DNA from: Thalassotalea insulae
GTDB taxonomy: Bacteria > Pseudomonadota > Gammaproteobacteria > Enterobacterales > Alteromonadaceae
DNA length: 64,000 bases
Assembly (NCBI RefSeq): GCF_030161395.1
Contig: NZ_BSST01000001.1
Span: 3,162,001 to 3,226,000 of the forward strand
Direction of reading: 5' to 3'
This document shows positions 43,314-52,929 of the stretch, piece by piece. Within the stretch, counting starts at the first letter, position 1; each line of letters begins with the position of its first letter. Under the pieces are notes generated by a model. It was given only the letters and a program-made list of their open reading frames with translations. It made no database searches and was not told the origin of the DNA. The position numbers and the translations under genes were made by a program.

Positions 43314-45914
43314 ATGTCTAATAAATTTCGTGCTGGTACGTTAGCCTTAGCTGTAGGGCTAGCGTTAGGTACTGCGCCCTCATACGCAGAAGAAAATGCA
43401 GGTGCAGAACAAGAAGTCGAACGAATTGCTGTTGTCGGTTCTCGTGCTGCGCCACGTTCAGTGGCCGAATCTCCGGTTCCTATCGATATTGTAGGTGCAG
43501 ATGAGCTTGGTCGAAGTGCTTCAAGCGATATGCTTGATCAATTACAAAGTGCGGTACCATCGTTTAACGTTCGCCAACAACCTATTAGTGATGCTGCAAC
43601 GCTGATCCGTCCGGTTAATTTACGTGGTTTATCATCAGATAGTACCTTGGTATTGTTAAACGGTAAGCGTCGTCACCGTGCTTCTGTTATTGCTTTCCAA
43701 GGGGGCGGTGTTAATGACGGTGCACAGGGGCCTGATATTTCGGTGATCCCGAGTGTTGCGTTAAAGCAAGTTGAAGTATTACGTGATGGTGCTGCGGCAC
43801 AATACGGTTCAGATGCTATCGCTGGTGTGATGAACTTTGTGCTAAAAGATGACGCCGATGGTGGCTCATTGTCAGTAAAGCATGGTGAGTATTATGAAGG
43901 GGACGGAACTGGTACTATAGTGGATGGTAATATTGGTTTACCGTTTACTCGTGATGGCTTTGTTAACTTAAGCTTTCAGTTGAAAAATGCTGATGCCACC
44001 AGTCGAAGCGTGCAACGTCCAGATGCACAAGCGCTAATTGATGCCGGTAATACTCATGTACAAGATCCTGCAATGATTTGGGGTAACCCTGAGATCAAAG
44101 ATGACATTACGTTATTTGCCAACGTAGGTCTTGATTTAGGCGATGATAAAGAATTCTACATGTTTGGTAACTATTCTGAACGTGATGCCGAGGGTGGGTT
44201 TTATTACCGTAATCCGCATAATCGCAGTAATGTGTTTTCGATTGATGATGGCGCAACATTACTTGTAGGTGATGTTGGTTTTGCTACTGATGGTGTGGCG
44301 ACATGTTCTATGTCTAATGCTTATGTCGAAACTATGCTGGGCGGAGATGGTTCATCTTCTTTAGTTCCATCCAATGTGGGAAATGTGCTTGATACTGCTG
44401 CTTATCAAGCTATGGTTGAAGATCCTAACTGTTTCTCAATGAACCAAATTATGCCTGGTGGTTATACGCCAAGATTCGGCGGTAATATTACTGATACGTC
44501 ATTTACTGCCGGAACAAAAGGGGAAATCAAGTCAGGTTTCTTAACAAATTGGTATTATGATGTTAGTGGTTCTGTTGGCCGTAATGCGTCGACATTCATC
44601 TTAAGAAATACGTTAAACCCTTCACTAGGTTTGGAAACGCCAACTGATTTTAAAACCGGTGGTTATACTCAGCTAGAAAAAGGCTTTAACCTTGATTTAG
44701 TGAAAGAAGTTGATGCTGGCTTTGAAGATCCAATGAATGTTGCACTAGGTGCAGAATGGCGTGAAGAAAGCTTTGAAATCACTTCTGGCGAGGAATCTTC
44801 ATGGAAAGCTGGCCCTTATGCGGCCCAAGGTTTTAATATTGGCTCTCATGGTTTTAAAGGGTTTGGTCCTGAAGCACAAGGTATAGATGTTCGTCGCAGT
44901 GTTGCACTGTATGCGGATGTTGAAGCGCAAGTGAGTGAACAAGTCTTGTTAGGCGGTGCACTGCGCTATGAAGATTTTTCTTCTTTTGGTGATACTCTTA
45001 ATTATAAATTGACCGCACAGTTTTCTGTCTCTGATGAATTGTCATTACGTGCATCTCACAGTACCGGCTTCCGCGCACCAACTGTTGGTCAGGCGAATGT
45101 TGTCAACACAGCTACTTCTTTAGTTGAAGGGGAACTTATTCAAAGTTTCTTAGCGCCACCAACGAACCCTCTTTCAGCGTTTTATGGTGGTCGAGAGTTA
45201 GAGCCGGAAGAGTCAGTCAGTTATGCGGCAGGTTTTGTCTATAACTCGGGTGATTTCTTTATGACCGTTGATTATTACAACATTGAAGTCACTGACCGTA
45301 TTGCACAATCAAGTCAAATAGATGTAGAGCCAGAAGATTATGCGGCATTAAGAGCTGAAGGGGTTAAAAATCCTGAGTTAATTTCTGCTGTTACTTATTT
45401 CGCTAACGATTTTGATACTACTACTCAAGGTATTGATTTAGTTGCTAACTATTCAATGGCATTAATGAACGGTGATACTCAGTTCAGTTTAGCGTATAAC
45501 TGGACGGATACTGAGGTTGATAAGTTTAACCCATTAACCACTAATCAGGGTAAGATTGATCGTTTAGAAGATGGTATGCCAGATCATCGCGCAACATTAA
45601 CTATGGCCCAATCTTGGGAAGACATTAGCATGTTCGTTCGTGCGAATTACTTTGGTGAGTATTATGCGACACATGCTGATGGCACCACGCCGGAAGAGTC
45701 AGAAATGGCTGACTCAGCTGTAACATTTGATGCAGAAGTGAGCTATTTCTTCAGCGATGCATTAACTTTCTCTGCCGGTGCAATGAATATCTTTGATCAG
45801 GAAGCGCAGAAGTTACAGGCGTCAAACGATTGGAGTGGTGCAATTTACTACGAAAGTGGTCCATTTGATTACAACGGTGGTTACTACTATATGAAAGCGA
45901 CTTATAGTTTCTAA
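43314..45914 (+). CDS. TonB-dependent outer-membrane receptor
   Basis: This 866-residue protein has a signal peptide ending after residue 25 (APSYAEE). A TonB-box-like VERIAVVGSRAAPRS and a plug domain (VNLRGLSSDSTLVLLNGKRR, QVEVLRDGAAAQYGSDAIAG) precede a barrel ending in an aromatic residue (MKATYSF). The RAAPRS...ESPVPIDIV opening is widespread in marine Alteromonadales receptors. The substrate is unknown. A long leader and a strong ribosome-binding site precede it; it is monocistronic with a strong terminator. Confidence 0.95.
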   Translation: MSNKFRAGTLALAVGLALGTAPSYAEENAGAEQEVERIAVVGSRAAPRSVAESPVPIDIVGADELGRSASSDMLDQLQSAVPSFNVRQQPISDAATLIRPVNLRGLSSDSTLVLLNGKRRHRASVIAFQGGGVNDGAQGPDISVIPSVALKQVEVLRDGAAAQYGSDAIAGVMNFVLKDDADGGSLSVKHGEYYEGDGTGTIVDGNIGLPFTRDGFVNLSFQLKNADATSRSVQRPDAQALIDAGNTHVQDPAMIWGNPEIKDDITLFANVGLDLGDDKEFYMFGNYSERDAEGGFYYRNPHNRSNVFSIDDGATLLVGDVGFATDGVATCSMSNAYVETMLGGDGSSSLVPSNVGNVLDTAAYQAMVEDPNCFSMNQIMPGGYTPRFGGNITDTSFTAGTKGEIKSGFLTNWYYDVSGSVGRNASTFILRNTLNPSLGLETPTDFKTGGYTQLEKGFNLDLVKEVDAGFEDPMNVALGAEWREESFEITSGEESSWKAGPYAAQGFNIGSHGFKGFGPEAQGIDVRRSVALYADVEAQVSEQVLLGGALRYEDFSSFGDTLNYKLTAQFSVSDELSLRASHSTGFRAPTVGQANVVNTATSLVEGELIQSFLAPPTNPLSAFYGGRELEPEESVSYAAGFVYNSGDFFMTVDYYNIEVTDRIAQSSQIDVEPEDYAALRAEGVKNPELISAVTYFANDFDTTTQGIDLVANYSMALMNGDTQFSLAYNWTDTEVDKFNPLTTNQGKIDRLEDGMPDHRATLTMAQSWEDISMFVRANYFGEYYATHADGTTPEESEMADSAVTFDAEVSYFFSDALTFSAGAMNIFDQEAQKLQASNDWSGAIYYESGPFDYNGGYYYMKATYSF

Positions 45915-45937
45915 TTTTTGAAACTATTTAAGTGAAT

Positions 45938-45970
45938 AAAAAACCATGCTTAGCGGCATGGTTTTTTGTT
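45938..45970. terminator. Bidirectional terminator, TonB receptor / cca
   Basis: AAAAAACCATGC (45938-45949) pairs with GCATGGTTTTTT (45956-45967), with T and A runs on the two sides. It can serve both convergent genes. Confidence 0.92.
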
Positions 45971-45998
45971 TTTGGTAATATCATTTAGATTACGTATT

Positions 45999-47210
45999 TT
46001 AATCGTCAGGAAAAGGATAGTTGGTGATAATATTAAGTTTTTCTGCCTGCATCGCTGATTTAATCGCTTTGCCTGTTAGTCCTTGAGCAATAAAAGCTTG
46101 TGCTGATATCGTCTTACATTGCTTAAGCAACGTTTTTAAATAATCTTTAGCCGTGAAATTCTGATCTGGTGCGTTCTCTATTGCTTGAGCTGTTGCCTGA
46201 CAGACCAATAGAAAATCATCAAAAAATTCGTTCTTTCGCCATACGTCCAATTGATCAAATAAGCTTAATATTGCTTGCGGCGTTTGCTGCTTAATATCTG
46301 TGACTAACGAGTGAAGTTGTGTTGCTTTTAATGCTAATAACTGTGTTTGTTTGGGTAATTTTAATCTTGAGGCAAGCTCGGTTATATCTTGAGGAGAAGC
46401 CGCCAAATTTAGGCCGGGGATTGCTAAACAAAGGCTGGCAAAGCGAATATCGGTTTTATCGGTTAATTTAACCGCTTGTGTTAAGTTTGCTAATGCAACT
46501 TCTGCTAAGTTAGCAAAATTACTTGTTGTTGATTCTTCCTGCCATAAGTTGTCTAGTTCTGGCCAAATAGTGTTCAGCGCAGAGCATTGATGTAGTAGCT
46601 GGAAAAATATTTCTGGGTTTTGCTCAGTTAATGCGTTGGCAATTTCTTTCCATACTCGCTCGCCTGAAAGCGTGATTAACTCGCCGTTGTTACTAATTTG
46701 GCTCATTAAAGCCATAGTTTCATCGGCAACGGTAAAACCAAGGTAGTGATAACGAGCGGCAAAGCGCGCCACTCGTAACACTCTGAGTGGATCTTCAACA
46801 AATGCTGGAGAGACATGACGGAGAATTCTATCTCGTAAATCTTGCTGGCCATTAAATGGGTCAATAATGTTACCTTGGTTATCAAGAGCCATGGCATTAA
46901 CTGTTAGATCACGACGTAATAAGTCTTGCTCTAGAGTTACCTCTGGTGAACTATAGCAAGTAAAACCGGTATATCCTTGACCTTGTTTTTTCTCGGTGCG
47001 GGCAAGCGCATATTCTTCTTTGGTTGTTGGGTGGAGAAATACTGGAAAATCTTTACCAACCTGACTAAAACCAAGCGCTAACATCTGTTGTACGTTACTA
47101 CCTACCACGACATAATCACGCTCTACTACCGTGCGGCTAAGCAGTTGATCACGCACTGCACCACCGACTAGGTAGGCATTTATTTGTTGGTCAATACGAG
47201 TGTCAGTCAT
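45999..47210 (-). CDS. cca: CCA tRNA nucleotidyltransferase, HD motif degenerate
   Basis: This 403-residue enzyme adds or repairs the 3' CCA of tRNA. The catalytic head is intact: YLVGGAVRDQLLSR, RDYVVVGS, and the LRRDLTVNAMAL segment. In E. coli Cca the C-terminal HD phosphohydrolase has an HDLGKG-type motif after RFATLCHDLG; the equivalent here is RFASLCLAIPGLNL, with no HD pair. The phosphatase and 2',3'-phosphodiesterase activities are therefore probably absent. It diverges from the gspA-gspB fusion. Confidence 0.93.
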   Translation of the reverse strand: MTDTRIDQQINAYLVGGAVRDQLLSRTVVERDYVVVGSNVQQMLALGFSQVGKDFPVFLHPTTKEEYALARTEKKQGQGYTGFTCYSSPEVTLEQDLLRRDLTVNAMALDNQGNIIDPFNGQQDLRDRILRHVSPAFVEDPLRVLRVARFAARYHYLGFTVADETMALMSQISNNGELITLSGERVWKEIANALTEQNPEIFFQLLHQCSALNTIWPELDNLWQEESTTSNFANLAEVALANLTQAVKLTDKTDIRFASLCLAIPGLNLAASPQDITELASRLKLPKQTQLLALKATQLHSLVTDIKQQTPQAILSLFDQLDVWRKNEFFDDFLLVCQATAQAIENAPDQNFTAKDYLKTLLKQCKTISAQAFIAQGLTGKAIKSAMQAEKLNIITNYPFPDD

Positions 47211-47282
47211 AATTTGTTATGATGTATGGTAGTTAATCGTGTCAAAAGTTTATCATAATTTCCTATCAGGGATTTTGATACT

Positions 47283-47311
47283 TTGACTTATTGCGGGCAA
47301 CAAGGTAATTT
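47283..47311 (+). promoter_or_regulatory. Putative promoter of the gspA-gspB fusion
   Basis: TTGACT (47283-47288) and TAATTT (47306-47311) are 17 bp apart. Transcription would start near 47318. No good ribosome-binding site precedes the start codon. Confidence 0.45.
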
Positions 47312-47344
47312 CATTCAGTCTTTTTAAACTACTAATTATTAGTG

Positions 47345-48892
47345 ATGTATTCAGCGTATTTTGGTTTAAGTGAAGCGCCATTTTCTATTGCACCGGATCC
47401 GGCCTATCTATTTATGAGTGATCGGCATCGTGAGGCGTTAGCACATTTAACTCATGGCTTAGGTGATCATGGTGGCTTTGTCTTGTTAACCGGTGAGGTT
47501 GGTACTGGCAAAACTACTATCAGTCGTAGTGTTATGGAAAACTTGCCGGAAAACACCCAGTCGGCTTTTATTTTAAACCCGACGCTATCCTGTGAAGAAT
47601 TGCTGGCTACGATTTGTGATAATTTAAAAATACGTTATAAAAAAACTGGCGCTACCCTTAAATATCTCACAGATAAAATTCAGGATAAATTGCTTAAGAA
47701 TCATCAAAATAATATTAATACCTTGTTGATTATTGATGAAGCTCAACATCTACAGCCACAAGTTTTGGAGCAATTAAGGTTGCTGACTAATCTTGAAACC
47801 AATACTAAAAAGCTATTACAGGTTATTTTAATTGGCCAACCTGAACTACAGCAGTTACTGCAACGTCGTGACTTACGCCAGCTCGCACAGCGGATAACGG
47901 CGCGTTATCATTTATTGCCGCTTACCAAAGCAGAACTTACTCAATATATTAAACATCGATTATCTGTCGCTCAATGTACCAGAGCCCTATTTAATAAAAG
48001 GGCGATTAGTGAGTTGCATAAGATATCAAAAGGCATACCCCGAGTGATCAATTTACTTTGTGACCGTGCGTTGATTTTAGCCTATGGTAAAAACGTTACT
48101 GTGGTGAATAGTAACATTGTGAAGCAAGCGGCAATTGAAGCGTTAGGGGATGAGACAAAAGCGCAAGGACTTTGGCATACTCCATGGTTTCAAGGTGCCT
48201 TAGCAGCAACGTTTGTCGTGTTTGCTGTGCTAGGCGGATACTGGCTTGGTTTTAACTTGTATTCAGAGCCAAGCTCAACAAGCAAAATCGCAATGAAAGA
48301 AACGATTGTGGCACCCGTTAGTGATAATAGTCAGCTGCAAGCGGCAGCGCCGAAAGAAATTAATTCCCAGCTTATCCGTTTATCGAATACTGACGTAGTG
48401 ACAAGTAAATCCGTATCAACAGAGAAAGTTCAAAAGGTCGAGCAAGAACAACAACAGTCTGAGCCAAGCATCAATGAAAAGCCCAGAGTACTGGGGTATC
48501 AGCCTGAACGTGTAACTCAGGTTTCAAACGATGGTTTTGAACTGGTGGCAACCGATGGCGTGTCAGATGATTTACTACAACGTTTTAAAGCCGCTGTTAA
48601 AGACACTGAAACAGAGCAGCAGAGCTCGAATAATAAGAACCATACGGCACAAGCAGAACTTAAAGCTATTCATCAAATGCCATTAGATATCCAGAACAGT
48701 TTACCTAATTTGCAATTTGAAATGCATATCTACGCTACTGAAGGACAAGGTTGGGTGCGGGTCAATGGTGAGGACCGCCGGGAAGGGGACAATATTGCCC
48801 AAGGGGTTTTATTGGCGAAAATTTTACCTCAGCAAGTTGTACTGGAATTTCATAATCAGCGTTTTAGCATGCCAGCTTTGTCTAATTGGTAG
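47345..48892 (+). CDS. GspA-type ATPase fused to GspB C-terminal domain (type II secretion)
   Basis: This 515-residue protein has an N-terminal AAA ATPase of the ExeA/GspA type (about 1-270), with MYSAYFGLSEAPFSIAPDP, Walker A GEVGTGKTT and Walker B LLIIDEAQHL. A membrane segment (about 280-300) and a low-complexity periplasmic linker follow. The C-terminal T2SSB/GspB-like domain (about 448-515) contains HIYATEGQGWVRVNGEDRRE and FHNQRFSMPALSNW. In Aeromonas ExeA and ExeB are separate and form a complex that helps place the secretin in the peptidoglycan; here they are one chain, without the peptidoglycan-binding domain I would expect in ExeA. The start is ATG 47345 or GTG 47342. Confidence 0.9.
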   Translation: MYSAYFGLSEAPFSIAPDPAYLFMSDRHREALAHLTHGLGDHGGFVLLTGEVGTGKTTISRSVMENLPENTQSAFILNPTLSCEELLATICDNLKIRYKKTGATLKYLTDKIQDKLLKNHQNNINTLLIIDEAQHLQPQVLEQLRLLTNLETNTKKLLQVILIGQPELQQLLQRRDLRQLAQRITARYHLLPLTKAELTQYIKHRLSVAQCTRALFNKRAISELHKISKGIPRVINLLCDRALILAYGKNVTVVNSNIVKQAAIEALGDETKAQGLWHTPWFQGALAATFVVFAVLGGYWLGFNLYSEPSSTSKIAMKETIVAPVSDNSQLQAAAPKEINSQLIRLSNTDVVTSKSVSTEKVQKVEQEQQQSEPSINEKPRVLGYQPERVTQVSNDGFELVATDGVSDDLLQRFKAAVKDTETEQQSSNNKNHTAQAELKAIHQMPLDIQNSLPNLQFEMHIYATEGQGWVRVNGEDRREGDNIAQGVLLAKILPQQVVLEFHNQRFSMPALSNW

Positions 48893-49004
48893 TAAGGCTA
48901 GGTGAGTCTTTAGTATTTGTTTAGGCCTTATCTAGTCAATCTCAACGCTCATTTACCGCTGCTTAGTTTGATTAATGCACCAACCGGGTAGAGACGATAA
49001 AAGA

Positions 49005-49038
49005 GCTAACTTTATGAGAAACTTATCTTAAAGTTAGC
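49005..49038 (-). terminator. Intrinsic terminator after the asparagine-synthetase-like gene
   Basis: GCTAACTTTA (49005-49014) pairs with TAAAGTTAGC (49029-49038). On the minus strand the stem is followed by TCTTTTAT. The minus-strand gene stops at 49041. Confidence 0.7.
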
Positions 49039-49040
49039 AC

Positions 49041-50738
49041 TTAATTAGTATGACTACTCAATTGACGCTGTTTGAAGCTATGGTTGATATGTTGCCAGTT
49101 AATCAATAACCAGTACAATTCATAGTGATTTTCAATAGTACAGTCTGCTAATAACTTACCGTTAAATAGTTCTTGTTCATTATGGAGCTCTTCCACTAAT
49201 TCTTTTAACGCTCCTTGTAGCCATGAAATAAATGGTACAGGAAAACCATATTTTCGTTGGTAGATCAATTCACGGGGAAAGTATTGGCAAGCCAGTTCTC
49301 TTAAAATGGGTTTAGTAACCCCATTAAAAAATTCGTTATACCTTAAAGATTGAGAGATTTTAAAAATATCATTGGTCATAAAAGGAATGGCTAATTTTTT
49401 GTCATAAATTTCAGCAATAGCCTGTGCTTCTGAAAAATGTTTAGCAAGAGGAGCATTGACTAACTGTATTTGTTTTAAATACTTTATATTTGGCTTCTTT
49501 TGTTGTGCTTGTGGGTACCATTCCCAATTATCTATTGGTGGTGAAAGCTCTGTGGCTATAGACTCTACAAGAGTTAATGCCTTTTTATCATAGTTAATTT
49601 GCGACGAGGCAAAGATAATATCGATGTTTGAAAGCTCTTTATAGTGTTTGGCTATTTTTCCATAATTTGTATGATATTTAGTAACTGAGTTGATTAACCA
49701 ATGCGGAATGAGTTTACAAATCTTAGCTCTAAAAGTATCTTTTGTTGTTTTATGAATATTATTAGCGCCAAAAAGGGTATCAGCTGCTTCACCATATAGT
49801 ACTATATCCGCATCAGCAGGAACGTTCTTCATCAGTTCCATTAAGGTTAAGGAACTATAATTTCTAATTGGTTCGCGAATGAGCGTTAATAAATCCTGTA
49901 AATTATCTTGAATAGCTTGCGGTTTGATATCGACTAATATGTGCTCTAGCCCTAATTGGTGGGCAAATTGTTTCGCTGTATCTAGTTCAGGATTATGATC
50001 ATCTGGAAATACTGGCGTGATGAGATAACATTTTTCAAATACTTCTTTACTTAGCGCAGCTAACAAGGATGAATCAACGCCTCCGCTGAGAAATATTGCC
50101 GCAGTTTTGTGTTTTTTGCTTATTGTTTCTAAGTAGTTGCTTAACGCTACTTTTGTTTCATTAAGTTTCTTTGAAAATGGTGCTTTAGCTGATTTCTGTG
50201 GTACAGGTAGTTGCCAGTATTGTTCACTCGATAGGTGTGCTGAGTGGGAGAAGTAAGCAAAATGTTTAGCGGGAAGCTTGTTAACTGATTCTAGTAACGT
50301 CTGCTCACCACTTAACCAGCGAAAATGGATACTTTCATAAGCGCCTTTAGCACATAATTTTGTCTCAAATATTGGCATTAAAGCAGCGCGTGAAGTAAAA
50401 CATAGTCCGTCTTGTTGTTTTTGCCAAAATACAGTTTTAGCTCCTAAGCGATCGTTAAAAGCAATCACTTGGTTTTCATCTATATAAACGCCGCAAAAAC
50501 AACCATCTAGTTGACTGAATATCGTTTTATCATTGGAACGAAATGCTTGATATATATCGCTAAGCTCATAGTTATGAATATAACCTTCTAAAATTAAAAA
50601 AGACCGCTCATCAGAGATTACATGACAGTTATTGGCTTGCAGTAAGTATTCGTTTTGTTGAACTGTTACTTTTTTATATGATTCGCTGTCAGCTGTTTTT
50701 GGAAATTTAGTTGTAATTAAGATAAAACCGTCAGACAT
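49041..50738 (-). CDS. Asparagine-synthetase-like amidotransferase without the catalytic Cys2
   Basis: This 565-residue protein's C-terminal half has the PP-loop SGGVDSSLLAAL (about residues 217-228) and later GEAADTLFG, as in AsnB and beta-lactam synthetase. The N-terminal region aligns with a class II glutaminase (DGCFCGVYIDENQVIAFNDRLGAKTVFW) but begins MSDGFILIT, lacking the Cys directly after Met. Glutamine hydrolysis is therefore unlikely, and it may use ammonia or another amine acceptor. It stands alone next to the leu operon. Beta-lactam synthetases also lack this Cys, so a non-asparagine product is possible. Confidence 0.82.
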   Translation of the reverse strand: MSDGFILITTKFPKTADSESYKKVTVQQNEYLLQANNCHVISDERSFLILEGYIHNYELSDIYQAFRSNDKTIFSQLDGCFCGVYIDENQVIAFNDRLGAKTVFWQKQQDGLCFTSRAALMPIFETKLCAKGAYESIHFRWLSGEQTLLESVNKLPAKHFAYFSHSAHLSSEQYWQLPVPQKSAKAPFSKKLNETKVALSNYLETISKKHKTAAIFLSGGVDSSLLAALSKEVFEKCYLITPVFPDDHNPELDTAKQFAHQLGLEHILVDIKPQAIQDNLQDLLTLIREPIRNYSSLTLMELMKNVPADADIVLYGEAADTLFGANNIHKTTKDTFRAKICKLIPHWLINSVTKYHTNYGKIAKHYKELSNIDIIFASSQINYDKKALTLVESIATELSPPIDNWEWYPQAQQKKPNIKYLKQIQLVNAPLAKHFSEAQAIAEIYDKKLAIPFMTNDIFKISQSLRYNEFFNGVTKPILRELACQYFPRELIYQRKYGFPVPFISWLQGALKELVEELHNEQELFNGKLLADCTIENHYELYWLLINWQHINHSFKQRQLSSHTN

Positions 50739-50850
50739 AGGTTTAATTGTAAATATAAGGTTAAATTTGAGAGGGAAATTATCATATTTGTAAGAAGTTT
50801 TCTTTTGATTTTTAATAATTTTGCATTATCAAATGTGTTGTAATGGCAAG

Positions 50851-50899
50851 CGCAATCTATCTAAATTGGCTGAATAAAGGCCATTTAGATAGATTGGCG
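50851..50899. repeat. Long inverted repeat after leuD
   Basis: CGCAATCTATCTAAATTGGC (50851-50870) and GCCATTTAGATAGATTGGCG (50880-50899) pair almost completely around TGAATAAAG, with only one or two bulges. There is no U-run after it on the minus strand, so it is either a Rho-independent-like end without a U tract or an mRNA 3'-protecting hairpin. Confidence 0.6.
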
Positions 50900-50910
50900 T
50901 AAATTAATTT

Positions 50911-51507
50911 CTATTGCCAGGCTGGCATTTGTGCTTCAAATGATTCGATTTTCTCGAGTTTTTTTAAGGTCCAGCCGACACTGTCGATACCTTGCTCTAA
51001 GCAATATTGATGAAAGCTGTCTAATGAAAAGCTAAATTCAACGTCATCATTGAAAACCTTATTGTTTACTAAGTCGACAGTGAGTTTTAGTTCGCCCTTT
51101 GATGCTATATCAAATAATGCATTAATGTGTGCTTCGCTTAACTTGATTGGCACAATGCCAATATTAATACAGTTAGCATAAAAAATATCGGCATAGCTCG
51201 GTGCGATAATCGCCTTAAAACCAAATTCTTGAATCGCCCAAGGGGCATGTTCTCGGCTTGAACCACAACCGAAGTTTTCTCGCGTCAATAAAATACTTGC
51301 GCCCTGATACTGAGGTTTATTTAGCACAAAGTCAGGGTTGTTTTGCAAACCTTCGTTGTCTAAATAACGCCAGTCATGAAATAAATGCTGACCAAAACCA
51401 ATACGTTCGGTTTTTTGTAAAAACTGTTTTGGAATGATTTGATCGGTATCGACATTCGCTGCATCTAATGGAGCGACTAACCCAGTGTGTTCTGTAAATT
51501 TTTCCAT
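50911..51507 (-). CDS. leuD: 3-isopropylmalate dehydratase small subunit
   Basis: This 198-residue protein is the small subunit (aconitase swivel domain) that joins LeuC to isomerise 2-isopropylmalate to 3-isopropylmalate. The start MEKFTEHTGLVAPLDAANVDTDQIIPKQFL-type region and the GCGSSREHAPWAI loop are typical. It starts 10 bp after the leuC stop, with GGAG upstream. It is the last gene of the leu operon. Confidence 0.96.
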   Translation of the reverse strand: MEKFTEHTGLVAPLDAANVDTDQIIPKQFLQKTERIGFGQHLFHDWRYLDNEGLQNNPDFVLNKPQYQGASILLTRENFGCGSSREHAPWAIQEFGFKAIIAPSYADIFYANCINIGIVPIKLSEAHINALFDIASKGELKLTVDLVNNKVFNDDVEFSFSLDSFHQYCLEQGIDSVGWTLKKLEKIESFEAQMPAWQ

Positions 51508-51517
51508 TATTTGCTCC

Positions 51518-52927
51518 TTATGCGCTTAAATCAACAAAATGACCGTTAATGGCTGCGGCAGCGGCCATTTGAGGACTCACTAAGTGAGTACGACTATCGC
51601 GTCCCTGACGTCCAACGAAATTACGGTTTGAGGTGGAGGCGCAGCGATCACCCGGTTGTAATCTGTCATCATTCATTCCCAAACACATGGAACAGCCAGG
51701 TAAGCGCCATTCAAAACCTGCTTCGATAAATATTTTATCTAAGCCTTCTTGTTCAGCTTGTGCTTTAACACGATATGAACCAGGAACAACGATAGCGGTA
51801 ACCTTATCAGAACATTGTTTACCTTGGCGCGCGAAGTGCTCTACAGTTGCTGCGGCTGCACGCAAGTCTTCAATACGTGAATTGGTACAAGAGCCAATAA
51901 AGACATTGTTAACAGCCACATCGGTAATTTTAGTACCAGCAGTTAATCCCATATAGTTTAATGCTTTTATACACGACTCTTTTTCTACTGGATCTGAAAA
52001 ATCATCTGGTGAAGGGATAGTGTCGTCAATGGCCATTACTTGTCCTGGAGTAGTGCCCCAGGTGACTTGTGCTTTGATTTCTTTGGCATCTAATACTAAC
52101 TCTGCATCAAACCGGGCATTAGCATCTGTTTTAAGTGTTTGCCAGTCAGTAACTGCCTGTTGCCATAAACCACCCTTAGGCGCGTATTCTTTCCCTTCAA
52201 GGTAATCAAAGGTGGTTTGATCTGGAGCGATTAATCCGGCTTTAGCACCAAATTCAATGCTCATGTTACAAATGGTCATACGCTCTTCCATGGTTAAGGC
52301 TTCAATTGCCTCGCCGCAGTATTCCACGACATAACCTGTGGCACCCGCGCTACCGGTTTTACCGATAATTGCCAAGATGATGTCTTTAGCACTAATGCCT
52401 TGGTTGACTTGCCCTTTGATTTCAATTTTCATGGTCTTGGCTTTTGTTTGTCGCAAGGTTTGGGTGGCAAAGACATGCTCGACTTCTGAGGTACCAATAC
52501 CGAAGGCCAGTGCACCAAAAGCGCCATGGGTAGCTGTATGAGAGTCACCACAAACAATAATTGTTCCTGGTAGGGTTAAGCCTAGCTCTGGTCCCATAAC
52601 ATGAACTATGCCTTGATTTTTATGCCCCATACCGAATAATTCAATACCGAACTCTTTACAGTTTTTCTCTAACGTACGTAATTGATTGGCGGCACCTTCA
52701 CCAGCGGCATTAATTTCTATCGAACGGGTAGAAATATTATGATCCATGGTTGCTATGGTCCGCTCTGGGTGACGTAATGACCGATTATGAAAGCGCAAAT
52801 TTGCAAACGCTTGAGGGGAAGTAACCTCATGGATCAAATGACGGTCAACGTAAAGTAATGGCGTTTCACCGGCTTTTTCTTCCACTAAATGGCGTTGCCA
52901 TAATTTTTCATATAAGGTTGTCGCCAT
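51518..52927 (-). CDS. leuC: 3-isopropylmalate dehydratase large subunit
   Basis: This 469-residue protein is the iron-sulfur subunit of isopropylmalate isomerase. The cluster cysteines appear in FIGSCTNSR and in the later pair GCSMCLGMN. CGDSHTATHGAFGA and MGLTAGTKITD are also diagnostic. The start at 52927 (MATTLYEKLW) is favoured because the leuB end provides GAGGAA eight bases before it; an ATG two codons further upstream is too close to that sequence. Confidence 0.96.
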   Translation of the reverse strand: MATTLYEKLWQRHLVEEKAGETPLLYVDRHLIHEVTSPQAFANLRFHNRSLRHPERTIATMDHNISTRSIEINAAGEGAANQLRTLEKNCKEFGIELFGMGHKNQGIVHVMGPELGLTLPGTIIVCGDSHTATHGAFGALAFGIGTSEVEHVFATQTLRQTKAKTMKIEIKGQVNQGISAKDIILAIIGKTGSAGATGYVVEYCGEAIEALTMEERMTICNMSIEFGAKAGLIAPDQTTFDYLEGKEYAPKGGLWQQAVTDWQTLKTDANARFDAELVLDAKEIKAQVTWGTTPGQVMAIDDTIPSPDDFSDPVEKESCIKALNYMGLTAGTKITDVAVNNVFIGSCTNSRIEDLRAAAATVEHFARQGKQCSDKVTAIVVPGSYRVKAQAEQEGLDKIFIEAGFEWRLPGCSMCLGMNDDRLQPGDRCASTSNRNFVGRQGRDSRTHLVSPQMAAAAAINGHFVDLSA

Positions 52928-52929
52928 GA

